Source: Acrasis kona (Eukaryota; Heterolobosea; Eutetramitea; Acrasida; Acrasidae). From it: 25,665 nucleotides of DNA. Both the position numbers and the translations under genes were made by a program. The notes beneath the pieces were generated by a model. It was not told the DNA's origin, ran no database searches, and saw only the letters and a list, made by a program, of their open reading frames with translations. Location: NCBI GenBank assembly GCA_026419775.2, contig JAOPGA020001428.1:1-25665 (forward strand). The letters are read 5' to 3'. Of this stretch, positions 20,913-25,665 are shown one piece after another. Position 1 is the stretch's first letter. Each line of letters starts with the position of its first letter.

Positions 20913-22034
20913 TTAGTGTGGAGTATTTGAAGGTTGGTTCGACACAAATCTGTGATTGCAATTTGGACAGGTATGTTTTTGTTGTATATTTTGTAAAGAT
21001 GACGTTGACAAGTCATCTATTTTTTGCCGGAGATGGTCCAATACATTCAACAAGTCAACGTGTCGTTGTCGACTCGTGTCTTGTTCCTTGCCCTTCTTAC
21101 GATTATAGATACTGACCTCCTCCATATATGCATTTCCGATGATGGACACGAATAACGAAAAGAACACAAGTGCCATGATGCCGAATGCAATGGTGAGTAT
21201 TTTACCAAGAACTGTTTTTGGAGCGACGTCTCCATAACCTATGGTGGTCATTGTAACCGCGGCAAACCACATGCTCTCGGTGATGCTGCCGAAATATTCT
21301 GGCTGCCTTTCCCTCTCTGCAAAATACAAGAGCATTGACATTGTAAGCCACGAAACAATAACAACAATCGAACTGGACATGACATCTCTGTACTGCCTTT
21401 TTATTAATCTTCTAATCATGTTTATTGTCCTACTTTTGCTACCCAACCTGAGCAATCTCAACATTCTAAAGAATGATAGAGCACTCGCGTGTGAGTCATC
21501 GAGTTGAATTTTACCTTCTAGGTAGAATTGCTTTGACATCAAGATGATGGAAATTAGACTTGGGAGTATGGATAAAAAGTCAATGATTGCTCTTAATGAA
21601 AACAGAAAGCGTAATCTTCCAAAAACAGGTCCAAATCTTTTGTATTTGATGCTTTCGGTACATGTTATTACTTTGAGCGCGTATTCAACCATGAATACCT
21701 CGGTTGAAAAGAGTCTAAATATTTGATATGATATGAGGAAGAATGGGTGGGAGAAGAAGTTGTAGACTTCTGGTTCAGAATCGATGACCGTGTGTATTAC
21801 TGAAATTATAATTAAACACGATATAAAGTTATTGAATATTTTTCCGATTAGTGTTGGTTTGAACTCTTGTGATAATAAATTCCAAATGAAAAATTTTGCT
21901 CTGTTGTACGATGATATTTGATCTTCTGGCTTTTGAAACATCAGAGTATTTAGCGTTGGTATCGACATAGATCTTCTCAAGGCCTCTTGTATTGGTCCTG
22001 AACTACCAGTAGTAAGGTCTAACGATGCCCTCAT
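20913..22034 (-). CDS. Voltage-gated K+ channel (six-transmembrane, Kv/KCNQ-like)
   Basis: From ATG 22034 (MRASLDLTTGSSGP) the protein is 373 aa. S1 is FISCLIIISVIHTVI, S2 FSTEVFMVEYALKVI, S3 AIIDFLSILPSLISIILM, S4 FFRMLRLLRLGSKSRTINMI (regularly spaced Arg, the voltage sensor), S5 SSIVVIVSWLTMSMLLYFAE, the pore AAVTMTTIGYGDVAP (GYGD K+ filter) and S6 IAFGIMALVFFSLFVSIIG. S6 lacks the PVP bend of Shaker channels, which is closer to KCNQ or prokaryotic Kv types. The C terminus has a predicted coiled coil (LLNVLDHLRQKIDDLS) and ends with a CPNC dyad. The frame is open 45 codons further upstream to an ATG at 22169, but that extension is encoded by a mobile-element end and is unlikely to be native. 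Confidence 0.9.
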   Translation of the reverse strand: MRASLDLTTGSSGPIQEALRRSMSIPTLNTLMFQKPEDQISSYNRAKFFIWNLLSQEFKPTLIGKIFNNFISCLIIISVIHTVIDSEPEVYNFFSHPFFLISYQIFRLFSTEVFMVEYALKVITCTESIKYKRFGPVFGRLRFLFSLRAIIDFLSILPSLISIILMSKQFYLEGKIQLDDSHASALSFFRMLRLLRLGSKSRTINMIRRLIKRQYRDVMSSSIVVIVSWLTMSMLLYFAERERQPEYFGSITESMWFAAVTMTTIGYGDVAPKTVLGKILTIAFGIMALVFFSLFVSIIGNAYMEEVSIYNRKKGKEQDTSRQRHVDLLNVLDHLRQKIDDLSTSSLQNIQQKHTCPNCNHRFVSNQPSNTPH

Positions 22035-22111
22035 TTTGTAAGGCAATGGAGTAAGTTGACCATCCACGACGTAGACTACGATGAACACTACCAACGGTAC
22101 ACTATCATGTG

Positions 22112-22240
22112 ACCACACAAGTAAGTCTACTTTTACAGCTACTGGGAGCCGAACCAGTATGCTTACCATATAAGGAGCCGAACTTATATGAAGCTAGCGG
22201 GAGCCGAACCGTCTAGAAATGTTGGGAGCCGAACCAACAT
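22112..22240. repeat. Left terminal inverted repeat with four hairpins
   Basis: Hairpins: H1 22140-22159 (arms TACTGG/CCAGTA), H2 22167-22190 (CATATAAG/CTTATATG), H3 22194-22216 (CTAGCGG/CCGTCTAG, one bulged T) and H4 22219-22240 (ATGTTGG/CCAACAT). All share loop GAGCCGAA. Arm sequences are unrelated beyond the closing G-C. An AATCATCATC run follows H4. Confidence 0.9.
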
Positions 22241-22371
22241 AATCATCATCATATTTTACATTTACTATAACCTTATAAAACATAACTAATATACCAACCG
22301 TTACAATTAATGTAACACCATCTACATTCTATCTACCATACAAAGATCTATCTACCAAAATATATCTACCA

Positions 22372-22409
22372 AGTGGGCTCGTCGCACGGCTACGCCGTCG
22401 CTCCTCCTT
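22372..22409. repeat. Left subterminal inverted repeat (38 bp)
   Basis: GC-rich segment starting AAGTGGGCTCGTCGCAC and ending CGTCGCTCCTCCT. It matches the reverse complement of 23758-23795 with one mismatch (G/A at the middle). It contains an internal ACGGC-TAC-GCCGT hairpin. It is strikingly GC-rich against the AT-rich flanks. Preceding it, TATCTACCA or close variants recur at about 22330, 22350 and 22362. The remaining non-coding part, 22410-22768, is AT-rich leader sequence in which I see nothing else. Confidence 0.88.
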
Positions 22410-22768
22410 TGATAACTAAAAACCACAATCCATTACATTTAAGAAATTAAAGAACTTTATTACCCTACATGTATTCCGATTTATAAAGGTTGGAAATGAT
22501 ACTACAACCTTAAATTTACCTTCATAATCGATTTTCATTTGTCCAGAGATGTTAATCACTCTGATGTGGAAAGTGCTAAAATCTAAAACAGAGTTGTAAT
22601 AGACCAGAAATATATATAATAAAATGCTACTTGCTTTACTTCACGATAATGAAGTTAAAAGCGGCCATCTGGTCAATAATGCGTTCATACTCTTGTTTAC
22701 AATAACAATATATTTAGTATAAAAAATAGAACGGCTTATTCTTCGCTGATAAAAAATATAAAATTAAC

Positions 22769-23446
22769 ATGTCACACAAAAGAAAACAAGACAATACATC
22801 AACGACAGTAACCTCTACTGATAACAAGAGAAGGAAGCATAACATTGAGGACATCTTTAACTCCTGGGCTGACCGAACAACCAAAAACCTTGAAGCAAAC
22901 CACAAAAGATACAAGTGGCCCCTACCAGTTTACAATGAAGACGAAGTCAAATACTGGAAAGCGTTAGTACTATCAAACTATGATAACAAAACAATTCCAA
23001 GACTGTTATTGACATCAGGAACGCATAAGTACGGGGTACCAATAAACACTCCAAAATATAAAAACGCTGGTCACCTACAAATAGATACAAACATAAACCA
23101 CAGGCTAAATAAATCGGCTGCGATTCTATCAGGTTGCGAATTCTATGATCAACACATTGCCTCCAAAACTCTGAGAACACCAACGTTTGAAATGTCCAAA
23201 ATAAACAGGATATGCCGTCTTGGTGAAGACATTTATGACATCAAATCAAAATCAATCATCACAGACACAAGAATTCTAAACTGGATAAAAGTTATAGAAG
23301 AAATACACCCTCTGCAACCACAAACATTGGAAACCATCAAACATAAGTACTCATTGTACATGATATTCCAACCGTTAAAGGAAAAGAAACAAGCATTCTA
23401 CATTGGCTTTGGAGATGGCCGTTCTCACAACTTTCTGTCGAAATGA
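22769..23446 (+). CDS. Element-encoded hypothetical protein, 225 aa
   Basis: The sole clear ORF of the hairpin-ended element, from ATG 22769 (preceded by AATATAAAATTAAC) to TGA. The N-terminal ~30 residues are basic and Ser/Thr-rich (MSHKRKQDNTS..., NKRRKHN), like a nuclear localisation signal. A globular part follows with DIFNSWADRTTKN, RYKWPLPVYNEDEVKYWKAL, GHLQIDTNINHRLNKSAAIL and SLYMIFQPLKEKKQAFYIGF. No catalytic triad, zinc finger or membrane helix is evident. Codons are A-ending and the ORF is intronless, unlike most neighbours. It could bind the hairpins or be a cargo gene; both are guesses. Confidence 0.7.
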   Translation: MSHKRKQDNTSTTVTSTDNKRRKHNIEDIFNSWADRTTKNLEANHKRYKWPLPVYNEDEVKYWKALVLSNYDNKTIPRLLLTSGTHKYGVPINTPKYKNAGHLQIDTNINHRLNKSAAILSGCEFYDQHIASKTLRTPTFEMSKINRICRLGEDIYDIKSKSIITDTRILNWIKVIEEIHPLQPQTLETIKHKYSLYMIFQPLKEKKQAFYIGFGDGRSHNFLSK

Positions 23447-23487
23447 GAACAAAAAGCATTATATTAATGTACATTAAAGTTCTGGTC

Positions 23488-23680
23488 TTGGTTGCATTTG
23501 TCTTGCTCTAAATGATTATTCATTGCATCAATTCCCTTCTGAGAGAACAATGTCATTTTATGGTTGTATTTGTCTTGCTGCTATATCAAAGATAAGGTAT
23601 AGTTACCCTGAATTATCTTGGTTATATGTCTTGCTCTAACTGAGAGTGCTCATTCTATTCTTTTGGTTGTGTATGTATTG
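23488..23680 (+). repeat. Four degenerate copies of a TTGGTTGYATTTGTCTTGCT motif
   Basis: Copies start near 23488, 23560, 23618 and 23663. The first three share TGGTT..AT.TGTCTTGCT, and the first and third end in CTAA. The fourth is weaker (TTGGTTGTGTATGTATTG). Spacing shrinks from 73 to 46. They lie just after the ORF stop, so they could be 3'-UTR or internal binding repeats of the element. The remaining interval to 23757 has no gene. Confidence 0.55.
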
Positions 23681-23757
23681 ATATCATGGTAAATCTTGAG
23701 GTTAGGGATGATTGGTTGATGCTTTTGAGTTTTCTGGCTCTTGATAAGTAATGTTAT

Positions 23758-23795
23758 AGGAGGAGCGACGGCGTAGTCGTGCGACGAGCCCACTT
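23758..23795. repeat. Right subterminal inverted repeat (38 bp)
   Basis: Begins AGGAGGAGCGACGGCGTAG and ends GCGACGAGCCCACTT. It is the inverted partner of 22372-22409 with one mismatch. On the plus strand its internal hairpin keeps a G-T wobble in place of the G-C pair of the left copy. Confidence 0.88.
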
Positions 23796-23890
23796 TTAAG
23801 AATTACTTGACACTAAATGGTCTTGTATATGGTAAATGATGTATGGTCACTTAAATAAAGTTATCAATTATCAGTAATAATAATAANATT

Positions 23891-24027
23891 GTTGGTTCGG
23901 CTCCCAACTTATGAATAATTGTTTCTAGACGGTTCGGCTCCCGCTAGCTTCGTATAAGTTCGGCTCCTTATACGGTAAGCATACTGGTTCGGCTCCCAGT
24001 AGCTGTAAAAGTATACTTACTGTGGTG
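23891..24027. repeat. Right terminal inverted repeat with four hairpins
   Basis: Hairpins in mirror order: H4 23891-23908 (GTTGG/CCAAC), H3 23925-23947 (CTAGACGG/CCGCTAG), H2 23951-23974 (CGTATAAG/CTTATACG) and H1 23982-24001 (TACTGG/CCAGTA). All have loop TTCGGCTC. Between H4 and H3 there are about 14 extra bases relative to the left end. H2 differs from the left H2 by a paired change. An ambiguous base sits just inside at 23887. Confidence 0.9.
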
Positions 24028-24387
24028 TATTGTGAAACCATATATACAGGGTCTCATAGCCGTCCCGTTGGGCCGGCGCATAGTTACTTCCACTAACTTA
24101 GTATGATGTCATATACTCTACGATGTATGGTTGACTCCATTTCCCCTTTGTAATGATTTGGAACCTTTGTGAATTTATTAAAGAATGTACAACGCAGGTA
24201 TTGATCAAATATTGCGATATGTAGCAAAAAACGGTCAGATATGTAAGATATATGAATAACAGTTGTGTGATAGGCAATCTCACGTTCTTGGAGTTTTCAC
24301 AATATTTATTAAGGTTGAGTTCCTCGAACTCTATATGGTCTCAGATGGTTACAATAAACCATCTTTACCACACTCCACCTGCCAACA
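24028..24387 (-). mobile_element. Candidate 3' LTR of the gypsy-type element
   Basis: On the minus strand, about 235 bases after the integrase stop, TGTTGGCAGGTGGAGTGTGG begins at 24387. Reading on, the stretch ends near 24022-24028 with ATACACCACA. TG...CA ends with near-inverted tips (TGTTGG and CCACA) and an internal TATATAT-type box (about 24041) fit an LTR of roughly 365 bp. The other LTR is outside the window, so this cannot be confirmed. No gene is seen in 24028-24621. Confidence 0.35.
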
Positions 24388-24621
24388 TAAATGCCTCGCA
24401 TTTACTTGTTGAACCATATCAAAATTTCGTAGCACCCAAACTTTCAATGTGTGATCAATAGTAAGATAGCCGAACGTTGTCACGTTTCAATAACCTCTTG
24501 TTATTACGTGCAAGCAACGCCAACTACCAATACTTCTCAGCGTACATGACAAGAATTGGTCTACTAAGCTAAAAAACCTATCTCTAGGAAAAACTGCCTA
24601 CTCACACTAACTTCTATACCT

Positions 24622-25665
24622 TTATTCATCTACATAGTCATCATCATTCTGGTCATCGACCCAGATATCGCTCTTTGACGACCTTTCCATCGCTTGTTGA
24701 TGATCTACGTCTAATAGATCTTCCCCTTTCCTCAATTTTGCTATTTTGAGGAAGTTAGCTGGAGCAGTAAGCGTTTCTACTTGACTTTCGATTTCGTAAA
24801 TGCCATGTACGTCAACTGCTTTGACTCGGAACGGTCCTACATATCTCACTTGAGATTTTTTCTTTGTAGGAATCTTCCACATAACAATATCTCCCACCGA
24901 AAATACCTTGCATCTCTTCTTGTATTTCATATTATTGAAATTCTTTAACTTGACTTTCCATATCGCTGGAATAACATCTCTGTTAAACGTGGTCCAGAAT
25001 TCTAGCATTCTCATATGCGCATTCTTCTCATCCATCACAAGACCTACCGACGACTCATCATAAAAAGGCGTACGGCCAAACATCAAACCGAATGGTGAAG
25101 ATTTCAATCTAGAGTGCACTCTTGCATTCATTTCCATCATGACGGCAGGAACATACATATCCCAATACTTGATGTCTCCAGAAAGATCGATAGCTTTCTT
25201 CACTAATGTATCGTAGACGGTTCTGTTGTTTCTCTCAACTTTCGCATTAGCATGGTGATCATAGGCAACAGTGAACTTGTGACTCACAGTTCCTAGCTTC
25301 TCAATCACCTTTACCACCTTGTTGTCGAATTCCTTTCCTTGGTCTGTCTTAAACCACTTCGGAAAACCGAATGATGTGAATACATCCAACAAGGATTTAG
25401 CTATATCTATAGCGCTTTTAGATGGGCATACACGTATCCATGTGAAGCCTGAGAAGTCATCTACTACATCTAGAACGACTTTATTACCTTGGATACTCGT
25501 TGGCATTTCTAGTACATCTATGCTGACATACTGACACGGTCCAGTCATCTTTGGCGCCCTTACTGGACTATAAAACACATTATGATTGTTCATCAGTCTG
25601 CAAACTTTGCAACTATTACAGTAATCTATGCATCTCTGTCTTAGTCCTGGCATGTCCCCGCGTTC
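24622..25665 (-). CDS. Ty3/gypsy-type polyprotein, integrase end (partial)
   Basis: The frame enters from beyond the right edge (reading ERGDMPGLRQRC...) and ends at TAA 24622-24624, so only the C-terminal end of a Pol polyprotein is present. Visible parts: the CNSCKVC half of the HHCC zinc site, then the integrase catalytic core with the D-D-E triad in YVSIDVLEMP, WFKTDQGKEF and HHANAKVERNNRT, and finally a C-terminal beta-rich module VGDIVMWKIP and VRYVGPFRVKAVDVHGIYEI, as in gypsy/Ty3 integrases. A short acidic tail follows (DDQNDDDYVDE). The ORF is intact within the window, so the copy may be young. It would insert element cDNA into the genome. Confidence 0.93.
   Translation of the reverse strand, partial: ERGDMPGLRQRCIDYCNSCKVCRLMNNHNVFYSPVRAPKMTGPCQYVSIDVLEMPTSIQGNKVVLDVVDDFSGFTWIRVCPSKSAIDIAKSLLDVFTSFGFPKWFKTDQGKEFDNKVVKVIEKLGTVSHKFTVAYDHHANAKVERNNRTVYDTLVKKAIDLSGDIKYWDMYVPAVMMEMNARVHSRLKSSPFGLMFGRTPFYDESSVGLVMDEKNAHMRMLEFWTTFNRDVIPAIWKVKLKNFNNMKYKKRCKVFSVGDIVMWKIPTKKKSQVRYVGPFRVKAVDVHGIYEIESQVETLTAPANFLKIAKLRKGEDLLDVDHQQAMERSSKSDIWVDDQNDDDYVDE

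Larger units (their letters stand above)
22112..24027. mobile_element. Unclassified ~1.9-kb element with hairpin-array terminal inverted repeats
   Basis: The ends are inverted repeats of about 115-130 bp (22112-22240 and 23891-24027). They match almost base for base over AGTAAGT(C/A)TACTTTTACAGC and then through four hairpins, each with loop GAGCCGAA on the left and its complement on the right. A second inverted pair lies further in (22372-22409 and 23758-23795). The only clear gene is an ORF at 22769. I see no DDE, HUH, tyrosine-recombinase, reverse transcriptase or polymerase motifs, so this may be non-autonomous or a type I do not know. No confident target-site duplication could be defined. 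The left end lies about 80 bp upstream of the K+ channel start, the right end at or next to a candidate LTR. Confidence 0.75.

Noticed and set aside
20795-21016. Continuous 73-codon minus-strand ORF below the channel C terminus
   Set aside because: Its upstream half overlaps the channel coding sequence in another frame and a strong intron donor lies near its end; only the spliced 38-aa version was kept, at low confidence.
22034-22169. Extended K+ channel start at 22169
   Set aside because: The extra 45 codons come from the mobile-element end and its flank; MRASL at 22034 is a better start.
22140-22240. GGTTCGGCTCC-like sequences as tRNA T-arms or tRNA gene fragments
   Set aside because: No acceptor, D or anticodon arms surround them, the loop is 8 nt rather than 7, and four copies with unrelated stems are not tRNA debris.
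22947-23183. Minus-strand ORF inside the element gene
   Set aside because: Antisense shadow of the 225-aa ORF with no recognisable composition.
22112-24027. CRISPR-like array
   Set aside because: Repeats are only 8-11 bp, inverted between the ends, spaced irregularly and in a eukaryotic genome.
24252-24461. Plus-strand 69-codon ORF in the candidate LTR
   Set aside because: Low-complexity translation, no homology seen, and it lies in non-coding sequence after the integrase.

Overview
This window is nuclear DNA from a compact, AT-rich unicellular eukaryote. The evidence is GT-AG introns (mostly 34-66 nt), a cytosolic ribosomal protein gene (eL35/uL29), tubulin polyglutamylase TTLL1, a ring-finger membrane protein of RNFT type, a microsomal P450, a six-transmembrane voltage-gated K+ channel and standard stop codons (TAA, TAG and TGA all used). 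The gene mix and tiny introns would suit a free-living protist, perhaps a heterolobosean amoeba (Acrasis/Naegleria-like). That placement is an inference and is not proven by the sequence.

Layout: 1-1900 is a graveyard of transposable elements. It holds a non-LTR reverse transcriptase tail on the minus strand, degenerate open frames, a DDE transposase fragment and a small inverted repeat. 1999-9611 is dense genic DNA: a CCCH-zinc-finger/TTL-domain fusion (minus), a probable AT-hook protein (minus, spliced), an RNFT-like RING membrane E3 in five exons (minus), a GNAT acetyltransferase (minus) and a membrane-anchored serine carboxypeptidase with an EGF-like module in five exons (plus). 9804-17206 holds an unrecognised gene (plus), a P450 in three exons (minus), an unannotated 80-aa gene with two 36-38 nt introns and a mitochondrial-type N terminus (plus), a basic coiled-coil protein in three exons (minus), eL35 in three exons (plus) and TTLL1 in two exons (plus). 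17238-22034 holds a small duplicated-domain protein (minus), 4-hydroxyphenylpyruvate dioxygenase (plus), bleomycin hydrolase (minus, 34-nt intron just before the catalytic Cys) and the K+ channel (minus). Genes are packed closely: 31 bp separate the TTLL1 and 17238 stops, and 41 bp separate the HPPD and bleomycin hydrolase stops.

At 22112-24027 lies the most unusual object, a ~1.9-kb element I do not recognise. Its terminal inverted repeats each carry four hairpins. All eight hairpins show the same 8-nt loop (GAGCCGAA, or its complement TTCGGCTC) on stems of different sequence. One stem shows a compensatory A-T to G-C change between the left and right copies, which suggests the fold itself is maintained. 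A second, subterminal 38-bp inverted repeat and one 225-aa ORF without a recognisable transposase lie inside. It sits about 80 bp upstream of the K+ channel start and abuts a Ty3/gypsy-type integrase with a candidate LTR that runs off the right edge.

No metabolic operon logic applies here. Genes are independent eukaryotic units, and the tubulin-modifying genes (TTLL1 and the CCCH-TTL) are the only visible functional pairing.
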